This document shows positions 1-7,306 of a DNA stretch of 10,184 bases, piece by piece (the first letter of the stretch is position 1; each line of letters starts with the position of its first letter). The stretch is from NCBI GenBank assembly GCA_001507935.1, contig LGET01000039.1, positions 1-10,184 of the forward strand. The letters are read 5' to 3'. The stretch is from Thermococcales archaeon 44_46 (lineage in GTDB: Archaea; Methanobacteriota_B; Thermococci; Thermococcales; Thermococcaceae). Made by a program: the position numbers and the translations under genes. The notes beneath the pieces were generated by a model, which worked only from the letters and a program-made list of their open reading frames with translations, searched no databases and had not been told where the DNA came from.

Positions 1-761
1 AACTGGACTATAACCCTTCCCCACTCCATCTTAACCGAGTAGCCGAAGAGGACCGCGAAGATTGAGCCGATGGCCCCCTTGTGGTGGAATATACTGTCCT
101 TGGGTATGCCGAGGTCGTAGGCTGGCTCTTCGATAAAGCCAAGATGCATTCCCTCTTCCTCTGCCCACTCTATGAGCTCGTGCGTCCCATAGCCGGCCAG
201 CCCGGCGGCAACAAAGACGAGCAGTATCGAGCTGTAGTAGAAGAAAGTCCTCAGGTTTATCCTCATCCCAACCCCGTAGATGAGGTAGCTGAGCACCAGA
301 GCACCCACTATGCCGAGCAAGAGGCCAGTGAGAGTTCCCACAAGATCTTGGGTGGCGAAGGGAGTGAGGAACAGCACGGTCTCAAGTCCTTCCCTGAATA
401 CCACGATAAACGTAAAGCCTATCAACGCCAGCGGGGAGATTGCCTCGCTCACCTTGCTCTCTATCTCCGCCTTTATGTTCCTTCCCTTGGTCGCCATCCA
501 GTATATCATGCTCGTGAGCACCACAACTGCCAGATACGACGCTATCCCTTCGAAGAGCTCCTTCTCCTCAAGCCCCCCGTAGATTTTCAAGATCGCACCG
601 CCGAGGATCACGCTGGCGAGCACGGAAAGGCCGACCCCAGTCCACACGTCCTTGATCTGCTTTTCCCTTCCGGTACGCTTGAGGTATGCGATTATGATGG
701 CCACGATTATGGCCGCCTCAAGTGCTTCCCTAAACGTGATGAGGAACGCTCCAACATTCAT
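1..761 (-). CDS. FTR1 family iron permease (3' end outside window)
   Basis: Membrane permease of the FTR1/EfeU family, expected to import iron across the cytoplasmic membrane. The visible 253 residues begin MNVGAFLITF and contain the two Arg-Glu-x-x-Glu motifs that define the family: REALE at residues 11-15 (the usual form is REGLE) and REGLE at 123-127. Hydrophobic segments flank both, with further ones near 42-60, 75-90, 145-165, 173-192 and 229-242, fitting a seven-helix layout. Before the last helix lies an acidic, His-containing loop (about 195-228). The ATG at 761-759 is chosen because GGAGGTGG lies 4 nt upstream. Family members are usually about 270-290 residues, so only a short C-terminus is missing. 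A DtxR/IdeR-like iron box lies between the TATA element and the start. Family assignment is secure; ferrous or ferric preference and any partner protein cannot be seen. Confidence 0.93.
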   Translation of the reverse strand, partial: MNVGAFLITFREALEAAIIVAIIIAYLKRTGREKQIKDVWTGVGLSVLASVILGGAILKIYGGLEEKELFEGIASYLAVVVLTSMIYWMATKGRNIKAEIESKVSEAISPLALIGFTFIVVFREGLETVLFLTPFATQDLVGTLTGLLLGIVGALVLSYLIYGVGMRINLRTFFYYSSILLVFVAAGLAGYGTHELIEWAEEEGMHLGFIEEPAYDLGIPKDSIFHHKGAIGSIFAVLFGYSVKMEWGRVIVQ

Positions 762-779
762 CCTTCCACCTCCAGATTC

Positions 780-793
780 TTAGGCTAACCTAA
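780..793. promoter_or_regulatory. DtxR/IdeR-like iron box at the FTR1 promoter
   Basis: The site TTAGGCTAACCTAA is a 14-bp near-perfect inverted repeat (one mismatched pair at positions 6 and 9). It equals the central and right part of the classical 19-bp DtxR/IdeR iron box; the left outer five bases do not match. It lies 18 bp upstream of the FTR1 start and about 15 bp downstream of the TATA-like element, so it covers the expected transcription start. That is where a metal-activated repressor would block initiation. The match is seen directly; binding by an archaeal DtxR-family protein under iron sufficiency is inferred. Confidence 0.75.
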
Positions 794-807
794 AATAAAT
801 CGGGTGG

Positions 808-819
808 CTTATTAATTTT
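808..819 (-). promoter_or_regulatory. TATA-like element of the FTR1 promoter
   Basis: On the minus strand this reads AAAATTAATAAG, preceded by GGT. It lies about 50 bp from the FTR1 ATG and would place the transcription start near 787-790, inside the iron box, giving a leader of roughly 27 nt that includes the GGAGGTGG ribosome binding site. Confidence 0.5.
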
Positions 820-890
820 ACCTTTGCCAAATTGAAATCTCTGACTCTTGGTTAGGAATTTCCCAGGAGCTTTATTGAACATGATGTTTG

Positions 891-909
891 TCAAACCTTT
901 GAGGTTTGA
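891..909. repeat. Perfect 7-bp inverted repeat with 5-nt loop
   Basis: TCAAACC and GGTTTGA flank TTTGA. It lies outside any gene, about 130 bp upstream of the FTR1 start and on the far side from sufD. It could be an operator half of an unknown regulator, one end of a decayed element, or chance. Confidence 0.5.
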
Positions 910-1089
910 TTAATGAAGTACAAACAAGCGATTCTCGTACAGAATATATGTTTTCGAACCCTACTCATCCTTGGCCCTTCAAAAGTGCAGAATTGGGGGA
1001 GGTATAATTTCGAAAGTGGAAAAGTGCCGCAGATATTGACCCCACGTATAGTCAAAGGCGCAATTTCGTAGAAGGTGCAAAAGTTTAAA

Positions 1090-1130
1090 GGCTGACTGCT
1101 CCCCGCCGTGAAGGACGAGGCTTTCGAAAG
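1090..1130. repeat. IS200/IS605-end-like hairpin downstream of sufD
   Basis: The core at 1101-1120 reads CCCCGCCGTGAAGGACGAGG and folds as an interrupted stem (C-G, C-G, mismatch, C-G, G-C, mismatch, C-G) around a GTGAAG-type loop. It is flanked by GGCTGACTGCT on one side and CTTTCGAAAG on the other. This combination resembles the conserved hairpin found at the end of many archaeal IS200/IS605-family (TnpB) elements, here with stem mismatches as in a relic. No tnpA or tnpB is present, so it would be a solo end or a trace of a miniature element. The resemblance is from memory; the hairpin itself is seen. Confidence 0.35.
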
Positions 1131-1160
1131 AAAAATGTAAAAAGTAAATAAAAGCAAACT
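1128..1160 (-). terminator. Probable suf operon terminator (T-rich tract)
   Basis: Immediately after the sufD stop codon the minus strand has repeated runs of T (TTTT, TTT, TTTTT, TTTTT) over about 33 nt. Archaeal RNA polymerase terminates at such oligo-T tracts without needing a stem. The position fits the end of a sufCBD transcript. Confidence 0.45.
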
Positions 1161-1164
1161 GTGC

Positions 1165-2307
1165 TCACAGGAGCTCTTCAACGAGGGTTATTACGTTGCT
1201 CCTCGCCTTTGACTTTAGCTTCTCTAAGTGGTCGCTCAAGGCTTCTCCGATGCCGTGCACGAAAAGCCTCAGAGCCTCTTCTCTGCTTAATCCTCTAGAC
1301 TGTAAGTAGAAGAGGGCATCCTCATCGAACTGGGCAACGCTTGATGAGTGGGATGCGTTCTCTATCTCTCCAGTATCCACTTCAAGCATCGGCACGCTGA
1401 CGCCGAGGGAGCCCTCATCCATTATGATGACATGGGAGCTGACCTCACTCGATGAACCTCTGGCCTTCTCGAAAACCTTCGCCACGCCTCTGTGCACGAC
1501 CCATCCTCCCCTGTAGGAGTAGCCGTTCACCCTCGTCTCGCTTTTGCTTCCTTCTCCATACTGGAGGACGTTGGTGAGGTAGTCAACGGACGAACCTGTT
1601 CCCATGGGAATTCCCCTTAGGATAAGCTCACTCCCAGTGCCTTCAAGAGAGTAGTCCTCCCTGTGGTGGCTCATCTTTCCGCCCTTAACTACCGTGAAAG
1701 CCCTGACTTTCGATCCATCGCCGAGTGTAGCCCTGAGGAGGTAGTGTGACAGAGCCTTGTGGTTCCCAACGGTCAGGATTTCCGCTTCGGCGTTTTTGAG
1801 CCTCAGTTCGACCACAAGGGACTTTGTACCGTTTTCAGAGAGATCGTAGATTATTATGGGTGCATTGGCGTTTTCCACTTCGATGCTGAGGTGGTGGCTT
1901 ATGAAGGCGTTTTCAGAAAGATGTGAAACTATTACAAAGGGCTCAAGCAGGTTCTTGGTTATCCTAAGCCGGTAAGCTTTTTTGAGGGCATAGAAGTGGA
2001 AGCCCAGAATCCTCGACTCCTCCGGTTGGGAAAGACCGAGCGTGCCTTCCGCAAGCTCAACGCCCTCTGGAAGGTCAAACTTTGACTCGCTTCCGGAGAA
2101 AATCACATTGGCATTGATTCCCACATCTTCACCCTTCGCTTCGGTCGGGAGCTTGAGGGGCGAGTTTTCTTCAAAGAGATTCCATTTCGTGTAGCTCTTT
2201 ATTGTAGGGCTGTCACCATACTTCTGGTAGGTGAGCTTTTCAAGGACTTCCAGGGTTATTTTCGGCATATTAAAGTGCCCGCTGGGGAATCCAGAAGAAC
2301 ACATCAT
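1165..2307 (-). CDS. sufD: Fe-S cluster assembly protein SufD
   Basis: 380-residue SufB/SufD-family protein, a scaffold subunit that pairs with SufB and the ATPase SufC to assemble Fe-S clusters in the cytosol. The N-terminal part is divergent; the beta-helix core and C-terminal helical region are typical. The latter carries ASHSSSVAQFDEDALFYLQS (residues 318-337); His320 corresponds to the E. coli SufD histidine implicated in cluster formation. It lacks the SufB cysteine, which separates it from its upstream neighbour. The ATG at 2307 overlaps the sufB stop by 4 bp, and GGGGGTG lies about 4 nt upstream. A later Met (residue 14, MPKITLEVLEK) is an alternative start but has no ribosome binding site. 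Last gene of the sufC-sufB-sufD operon; no cysteine desulfurase gene is nearby. Confidence 0.92.
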   Translation of the reverse strand: MMCSSGFPSGHFNMPKITLEVLEKLTYQKYGDSPTIKSYTKWNLFEENSPLKLPTEAKGEDVGINANVIFSGSESKFDLPEGVELAEGTLGLSQPEESRILGFHFYALKKAYRLRITKNLLEPFVIVSHLSENAFISHHLSIEVENANAPIIIYDLSENGTKSLVVELRLKNAEAEILTVGNHKALSHYLLRATLGDGSKVRAFTVVKGGKMSHHREDYSLEGTGSELILRGIPMGTGSSVDYLTNVLQYGEGSKSETRVNGYSYRGGWVVHRGVAKVFEKARGSSSEVSSHVIIMDEGSLGVSVPMLEVDTGEIENASHSSSVAQFDEDALFYLQSRGLSREEALRLFVHGIGEALSDHLEKLKSKARSNVITLVEELL

Positions 2308-3731
2308 CCAACACCCCCAACCTCGCTGAATTCGAGCTCTATGACTTTCTTGAGAACCTCCACATACTCGAACGGCAACCCCTCAAGAATCTCGCTGATA
2401 AAACCGAGTACTATGAGGCTCTTGGCTTCTTCCTCTTTTATACCTCTTGAGTTGAGGTAAAAGAGCTTGTCCTCGCTGAGCCTTCCGGTTGTTGCCTCGT
2501 GGATTATGCTTGCTGAAGGCTCGTCGTTCTGGTTGTGCGGGTAGGTATAAGCCTTGCTCTTCTCGTCGAGGATGAGAGAATCACATGAGACTGTGGCGGT
2601 CGAGTTCTTTGCACCTTTTGCTATCCTCACGAGACCGCGGTAGATGTTTATTCCACCATTGGCGCTTATGCTCTTGGAGACTATCTTCGAACTGGTGTTT
2701 GGAGCGAGGTGCCAGGTTTTAGCCCCAGTGTCCTTGAGGTAAGGCCCGTTGCTGAGTGAGACCACGTATTGGGCTGTCCTCGCACCTTCACCCTTGAGGA
2801 CGCTCGATGGGTAAGTGTAGGTTATGTGACTCCCTATGCTCCCTTCAATCCACTCCACGTAGGCGTTTTCTTCGATTATGGCGCGCTTGTTGTTGAAGTT
2901 GATGACGTTCCTGCTCCAGTTCTGTATTGTGGTGAACTTCACCGTGGCGTTTTTGTGGGCATAGATTTCCACCATACCGTCGTGGAAGGAGAATCCCTTG
3001 TACATTGGGGCGCTACAGCCCTCTATGAAGTGAACGTAGCTTCCCTCGTCAGCTATAAGGAGGGTGTGCTCAAACTGCCCCTCAAGGGCAGACCCTATAA
3101 CAAAGAACGCTTCTATCGGGAAGGGAACTCTAACGCCTTTTGGAATGTAGACGAAGGCCCCACCGCTCCAGAGCGCGTGGTGGAGAGCTGAGAACTTGTG
3201 ATCTCCCGGCGGGAAGACTTTTCCGAAATACCTCTTGACCAGGTCGGGGTACCTCTTTACGGCCTCCTCCATTGGGAGCATGATAATGCCCTTCTTTTCG
3301 AACTCCTCTTTGAGCTGGGAGTAGACGCTCTCGCTGTCAAAAACAGCTGTAAGGCCAGAGAGGAACTTCTTCTCTATCTCCGGGATGTTGAGCCTCTCGA
3401 ATGTTCTTCTAATGTTTTCGGGCAGATCGTCCCAGTCCTTTACTTCTCTCTCAAGCTCCGGCTTGGAGTAGAGGGAGAAACTCTCAAGGTCAAGCTCTTC
3501 TATTCCCACTACCCATTTTGGCATGGGGAGCTTTTCAAAAAGCTCCAGAGCTTTTAGCCTGTGCCTAAGCATCCACTCCGGCTCGTTCTTTATTCTCGAG
3601 AGCTCCTCTACAGTTTCTCGGCTTATCTTCCCTTTAAGTTCGATTTCCTTGGGATATGGGACGGCGGTGCCGAGTATTTCTTCGAGGGAACCGGCCTTTA
3701 ATATTTCTTCAAGCTTGGAGTGCTCGCTCAT
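2304..3731 (-). CDS. sufB: Fe-S cluster assembly scaffold SufB
   Basis: 475-residue SufB, the scaffold subunit on which new Fe-S clusters form. Diagnostic stretches are EGCSAP around Cys239, TVSCDSL with Cys383 (matching E. coli Cys405, the sulfur-accepting cluster residue) and HEATTGRLSEDKLFYLNSRG with Glu412 (matching E. coli Glu434). The order is an N-terminal helical region to about 120, a beta-helix core, and a C-terminal helical region that binds SufC. The ATG at 3731 overlaps the sufC stop as ATGA, with GGTGGAGG 4 nt upstream inside sufC, so translation is probably coupled. Its length is typical for the family. Together with SufC and SufD it forms the complete SufBCD scaffold; sulfur and iron donors would have to come from elsewhere. 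Confidence 0.96.
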   Translation of the reverse strand: MSEHSKLEEILKAGSLEEILGTAVPYPKEIELKGKISRETVEELSRIKNEPEWMLRHRLKALELFEKLPMPKWVVGIEELDLESFSLYSKPELEREVKDWDDLPENIRRTFERLNIPEIEKKFLSGLTAVFDSESVYSQLKEEFEKKGIIMLPMEEAVKRYPDLVKRYFGKVFPPGDHKFSALHHALWSGGAFVYIPKGVRVPFPIEAFFVIGSALEGQFEHTLLIADEGSYVHFIEGCSAPMYKGFSFHDGMVEIYAHKNATVKFTTIQNWSRNVINFNNKRAIIEENAYVEWIEGSIGSHITYTYPSSVLKGEGARTAQYVVSLSNGPYLKDTGAKTWHLAPNTSSKIVSKSISANGGINIYRGLVRIAKGAKNSTATVSCDSLILDEKSKAYTYPHNQNDEPSASIIHEATTGRLSEDKLFYLNSRGIKEEEAKSLIVLGFISEILEGLPFEYVEVLKKVIELEFSEVGGVG

Positions 3732-4453
3732 AACTCCTCCACCGCCGCAAAACCCTTCTCCTCTATCATTTTTACCAGCTCAACTCCATCTGATGCCACT
3801 ATCTTTCCTTCCTTGATAACGTGGACTCTGTTTGGCTTAAGGTGTTCGAGGATTCTTCCGTAGTGAGTTATCAGCAGAACGGACGTGCCCTCTTCATGGA
3901 GCTTGTTTATGACACTCGCTATCATCTTCAGGGAATCAACGTCAACTCCGCTGTCTGGCTCATCCAGGATGAGGAGCTTCGGCTTCACAAGATAAGCCTG
4001 GAGCATCTCGAGCTTTTTCCTCTCTCCACCAGAGAATCCAACGTTTAAAAACCTCGCGAGCATTGATTCGTCAAGCCCAAGCTCTTGAACGGCATTAAAG
4101 ATGAGCTCGTAAGCCTGTATCTCGTCCAGGCCCTTGAGGTTTTTCAAAACCCTCTGCAGAAACTGAATCACCTTGACGCCTTCCACTTCTATCGGGTGCT
4201 GAAAGCTTAGAAAAATTCCTCTTTTAGCTCTTTCTTCGGGAGGCAGATTGGTTATATCTTCTCCCTCGAAGAGTATTCTTCCGTCTATAACCTGATATCT
4301 ATGATGGCCCGCTATGGTTAGAGCAAGGGTGGATTTTCCGCTCCCGTTTGGTCCCATCACGACATGAAGTTCTCCCTTATCAACGGTGAGAGAAATGCCC
4401 TTTAGGATTTCTTTGTCTTCCACTTTGACCCTTAAGTTATCCACTTTCAACAT
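3728..4453 (-). CDS. sufC: Fe-S assembly ABC-type ATPase SufC
   Basis: 241-residue soluble ABC ATPase that drives conformational change in the SufBCD scaffold. Motifs in order: Walker A GPNGSGKST (34-42), Q-loop SFQHP (83-87), signature FSGGERKK (140-147), Walker B LLILDEPDSG (160-169) with D-loop VDVDSL, and the switch histidine in THYGR (197). The SGGERKK signature and GVDVDSLK after Walker B are typical of SufC. I start it at the ATG at 4453 (MLKVDNLRVK) because GGTGAT lies 4-5 nt upstream; a GTG and an ATG slightly upstream lack such spacing. First gene of the sufCBD operon, with a strong TATA element about 50 bp upstream. Confidence 0.95.
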   Translation of the reverse strand: MLKVDNLRVKVEDKEILKGISLTVDKGELHVVMGPNGSGKSTLALTIAGHHRYQVIDGRILFEGEDITNLPPEERAKRGIFLSFQHPIEVEGVKVIQFLQRVLKNLKGLDEIQAYELIFNAVQELGLDESMLARFLNVGFSGGERKKLEMLQAYLVKPKLLILDEPDSGVDVDSLKMIASVINKLHEEGTSVLLITHYGRILEHLKPNRVHVIKEGKIVASDGVELVKMIEEKGFAAVEEL

Positions 4454-4498
4454 GACCATCACCGTCCATTATCGGTACATTTTTGGGTAAGGAAAAAT

Positions 4499-4517
4499 GC
4501 TTTTAAAAGTTTTCTAC
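4499..4517 (-). promoter_or_regulatory. suf operon promoter (BRE/TATA)
   Basis: On the minus strand the sequence reads GAAAAC followed by TTTTAAAAG, a good Thermococcales BRE plus TATA element. It would start transcription near 4480, leaving a leader of about 27 nt before the sufC ATG. No iron box like the one at FTR1 is seen here. Confidence 0.65.
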
Positions 4518-4595
4518 ACAGAAGTGAGTAATTTGGGCTTGAAAGAACACCGAATGAAATCTAAACGAATTCCCGGAGATTAGAGAAGATATCTA

Positions 4596-4627
4596 GAATG
4601 AAAGAAAGGAGCAAAAGGAGAACGAAA
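4596..4627 (-). terminator. Pyrimidine-rich tract after ferritin
   Basis: The minus strand after the ferritin stop reads as a stretch of T and C with short T runs (TTTCG, CCTTTTG, CCTTTCTTTC). It is a possible but weak intrinsic terminator separating ferritin from the suf promoter. Confidence 0.3.
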
Positions 4628-5198
<571 letters not shown>

Positions 5199-5199
5199 T

Positions 5200-6291
5200 T
5201 CAAATTATTCCTTCTTTTTTCAATTCGTTCCTGATTTTCTCGAATTCCTCTAATTTGCCCTGTGTGACAACTCTTTCAGGTCTGAAGGGGCAGTCACAGT
5301 ATGGGTATTCAAGGAAGGCATCGTAGGTGCCGATTTTCCTTGCTATGGCAACTATCTCCTCTTTGTCAAATCCCAGAAGAGGCCTGTGAACCGGAAAATC
5401 CACGCTCATAGTCTCAAAGTAGAGATTCGTTAGGGTTTGAGAGGCAACCTGACCAAGGGAATCTCCCGTTACTATTCCGAGGGCGCCCTTTTCTTTCGCT
5501 ATCTCAGCCGCCCTCCTCAGCATGGCAACTTTACAGACCACACATGTCCATTCTCTTCTGTGGAGCTTGTTCAAAGTGACGACGTAGGGTTTGAGAATCT
5601 CGAAGTGGTTTTCCACAATGAGCTCTATCGGCTCCGGGGAATAATCATTAAGGATCTCCACCACTTTTTCGACAACTTTCTTTGCGTTCTTTCCCTGGTC
5701 AAAGTGAACCGCAACTACCTCCGCCCCGCGTTTGAGCATTAAAAAAGCTGCCACCGGTGAGTCTATTCCTCCGCTCAAGAGAACAACAACTTTTCCCTGC
5801 GTTCCGACAGGTAACCCGCCAACGCCCCTAATTTTCTCAAAGAAAACGTAAGCCTTCCCATTTATTATTTCAATCCCTATCACGAGCTCGGGATTTTCCA
5901 AATCCACCTTCCAGCCAAATTCCTTAACAACAAAAGCACCTATCTCCTTATTAACCTCCACTGAAGTTTTCAAGAAAGTTTTATCCAGTCGCTGGGTTTC
6001 AACCTTGAAGCTCTTTACATTAAACCCTCTAAGGGCCTCCCTGAGATACGCTGGCACTTCATCGTAGTCCATAACCCTTGCTGGGGATACCGAAACGACT
6101 CCGGGGACTTTGGCGATTATCTTGGTTGCTTCATCAGGAGCGTCAACCAGAATCCTTCCCCTTATTACCTTAGCTGTCCCTTCTATCCCCTTTCTTCTGA
6201 GGACTTTCTCGATGTTTTCAGCCAGTTTCCTCTCAAACTCCCTTCTTTTTCCGCCTTTTATAGCTATCTCGCCGTACCTTACGATTATCAC
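5200..6291 (-). CDS. thiI: tRNA 4-thiouridine sulfurtransferase ThiI
   Basis: 363-residue ThiI, which adenylates U8 of tRNA and inserts sulfur to give 4-thiouridine. Domain order: N-terminal ferredoxin-like region (1-60), THUMP domain (about 60-160), and PP-loop ATPase with SGGIDSP at 173-179. There is no C-terminal rhodanese domain, unlike E. coli ThiI. Instead there is C250-V-V-C253 and a YCDCPFRP stretch (Cys332, Cys334); archaeal ThiI proteins use a CxxC pair plus a third cysteine to hold a Fe-S cluster needed for thiolation. The GTG at 6291 is chosen (protein begins MIIVRYGEIAIKG, the family's normal start), with GGTGG 5 nt upstream inside the preceding gene. The coding frames are 1 nt apart, so the two genes are co-transcribed and probably translationally coupled. 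Confidence 0.94.
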   Translation of the reverse strand: MIIVRYGEIAIKGGKRREFERKLAENIEKVLRRKGIEGTAKVIRGRILVDAPDEATKIIAKVPGVVSVSPARVMDYDEVPAYLREALRGFNVKSFKVETQRLDKTFLKTSVEVNKEIGAFVVKEFGWKVDLENPELVIGIEIINGKAYVFFEKIRGVGGLPVGTQGKVVVLLSGGIDSPVAAFLMLKRGAEVVAVHFDQGKNAKKVVEKVVEILNDYSPEPIELIVENHFEILKPYVVTLNKLHRREWTCVVCKVAMLRRAAEIAKEKGALGIVTGDSLGQVASQTLTNLYFETMSVDFPVHRPLLGFDKEEIVAIARKIGTYDAFLEYPYCDCPFRPERVVTQGKLEEFEKIRNELKKEGII

Positions 6292-6292
6292 T

Positions 6293-7252
6293 TCAACCAC
6301 CCAGGTATCTTGCAAAGATATTCTTTGCCTCTCTTTCCTCTTCAGCTCCCCTTATTACCATTCTCCCGCTTTTGAAGATCAATATTTCATAGTCCTCATC
6401 CTCGAACTGAATGAACTGGGGAGTTTTTAGGTATTCAATGCCGAGCTTTTCGAGCTGTTTTCCAAGCTCGTCGAAATTAACATCCATTTTTTCCGGAGGA
6501 GTTACCTGAATCGAGCCATCGCAAAGCCTTTCTATTTTAATTTTCTTCTCCAGGAAAGCGAGCTCTTTCCTTACACATGCTGGACAGTCCTCTCTCCTCG
6601 GCATCTCAACTTTTTCAAAATCAAGGCTCTTTGTATCGAAGAATATGAGTTCGCTTTTGACCTCTTCTCCCAGCAAAATCTTTGCTGCAATGCCAACAGC
6701 TATTGACGCTGCCAAAGGCGGTACATAGCTCATGATTCCAGCTATTGCACAGGTGGGCATGGGCCTTGAGGGCAATTTTGGCATAAAACACCTAAAACAT
6801 GCAGTTTTACCGGGGATTATTGGCATTATGTTCCCGTATGTGGCTAAAACCCCAACATAAATCCACGGTTTGTTGTTTTTGATTGCGTAATCGTTTATAA
6901 CTTGTCTCGTGTAGATGTTGTCGGTTCCATCTATTATCAGGTCAGCTTCATCGAGAAGGTTAACTGTTGAGGGGTTCAAATCTTCAAAGTAGCCTTTAAC
7001 CCCAAACTTTTCCTTTAACGCATCTACCTTCGGCTTCCCGAGATCTTCCTTCGTGTAGACCGTCCTCGGCAGGTCGCTCTCGTCAACGAAATCCCTGTCT
7101 ATAACGATTATCTCTCCAACACCGAGCTTGTGGAGGAAATAAACTTCCCAACTCCCTAAAGCTCCCGCTCCTACAACCGCCACTTTGCTCTCGCTCAGCT
7201 TTCTCTGCCCTTCAATACCTATAATGGGGAAATGTCTCGAAAAGTCCATCAT
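6293..7252 (-). CDS. ThiF/MoeB/HesA-family E1-like adenylyltransferase
   Basis: 319-residue E1-like enzyme of the kind that adenylates the C-terminal glycine of ubiquitin-like sulfur carriers (ThiS, MoaD, SAMP types). Visible features are the nucleotide-binding loop GAGALG (28-33), the acidic strand VIDRDFVDESDLPR (Arg63), DGTDN (108-112), zinc-binding pairs CFRC (152-155) and CPAC (223-226), and Cys168 in TCAIAG where the family's crossover cysteine sits. A C-terminal extension (about 235-319) ends RYLGG; a similar small domain occurs in some ThiF/MoeB proteins. The ATG at 7252 has GGTGA 5 nt upstream; an in-frame GTG further up overlaps that site. It lies just upstream of thiI, suggesting a role in sulfur relay, but whether thiamine, molybdopterin or tRNA thiolation is meant cannot be decided. 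Confidence 0.88.
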   Translation of the reverse strand: MMDFSRHFPIIGIEGQRKLSESKVAVVGAGALGSWEVYFLHKLGVGEIIVIDRDFVDESDLPRTVYTKEDLGKPKVDALKEKFGVKGYFEDLNPSTVNLLDEADLIIDGTDNIYTRQVINDYAIKNNKPWIYVGVLATYGNIMPIIPGKTACFRCFMPKLPSRPMPTCAIAGIMSYVPPLAASIAVGIAAKILLGEEVKSELIFFDTKSLDFEKVEMPRREDCPACVRKELAFLEKKIKIERLCDGSIQVTPPEKMDVNFDELGKQLEKLGIEYLKTPQFIQFEDEDYEILIFKSGRMVIRGAEEEREAKNIFARYLGG

Positions 7253-7280
7253 TTCTCTCACCGAAAAAAGTAGGGAAAGC

Positions 7281-7297
7281 GGTTTATTAATTTAATT
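7281..7297 (-). promoter_or_regulatory. Promoter of the E1-like gene and thiI
   Basis: The 45-bp gap before the E1-like gene holds an A/T-rich element reading AATTAAATTAATAAACC on the minus strand, the only TATA candidate there. It predicts a start near 7263 and a leader of only about 11 nt carrying the GGTGA site. Confidence 0.45.
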
Positions 7298-7306
7298 GTT
7301 TCAAAA

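Larger units (their letters stand above)
794..1164. other. Intergenic stretch between FTR1 and sufD, no convincing gene
   Basis: After the FTR1 promoter I find no gene I would defend. The stretch holds an inverted repeat at 891-909; imperfect direct repeats (AAAAGTGC at 981 and 1019-1026; AATTTCG followed by an AAAAGT-containing stretch at 1007-1026 and 1062-1084); a degenerate hairpin at 1101-1120; the palindrome CTTTCGAAAG at 1121-1130; and an A/T-rich tract next to the sufD stop. A 52-codon plus-strand frame (913-1071) starts MKYKQAILVQ, which recalls the beginning of archaeal peptidyl-tRNA hydrolase Pth2, but the rest does not resemble it and no good ribosome binding site precedes it. The repeats and hairpin suggest decayed or inserted DNA rather than a working gene. 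Confidence 0.55.

Noticed and set aside
81..788. 235-codon plus-strand open frame across the iron permease
   Set aside because: It is antisense to FTR1, whose two REXXE motifs and membrane helices are clear; the plus-strand product has no family resemblance.
891..1181. 96-codon minus-strand open frame overlapping the end of sufD
   Set aside because: It runs through the repeats and hairpin, has a composition unlike the neighbouring proteins (rich in F, C, S), no ribosome binding site, and no recognisable domain; it is most likely fortuitous.
4463..4498. Weak direct repeat (TACC...TACC) near the suf start as an operator
   Set aside because: It is short, imperfect and not palindromic; I could not distinguish it from chance.
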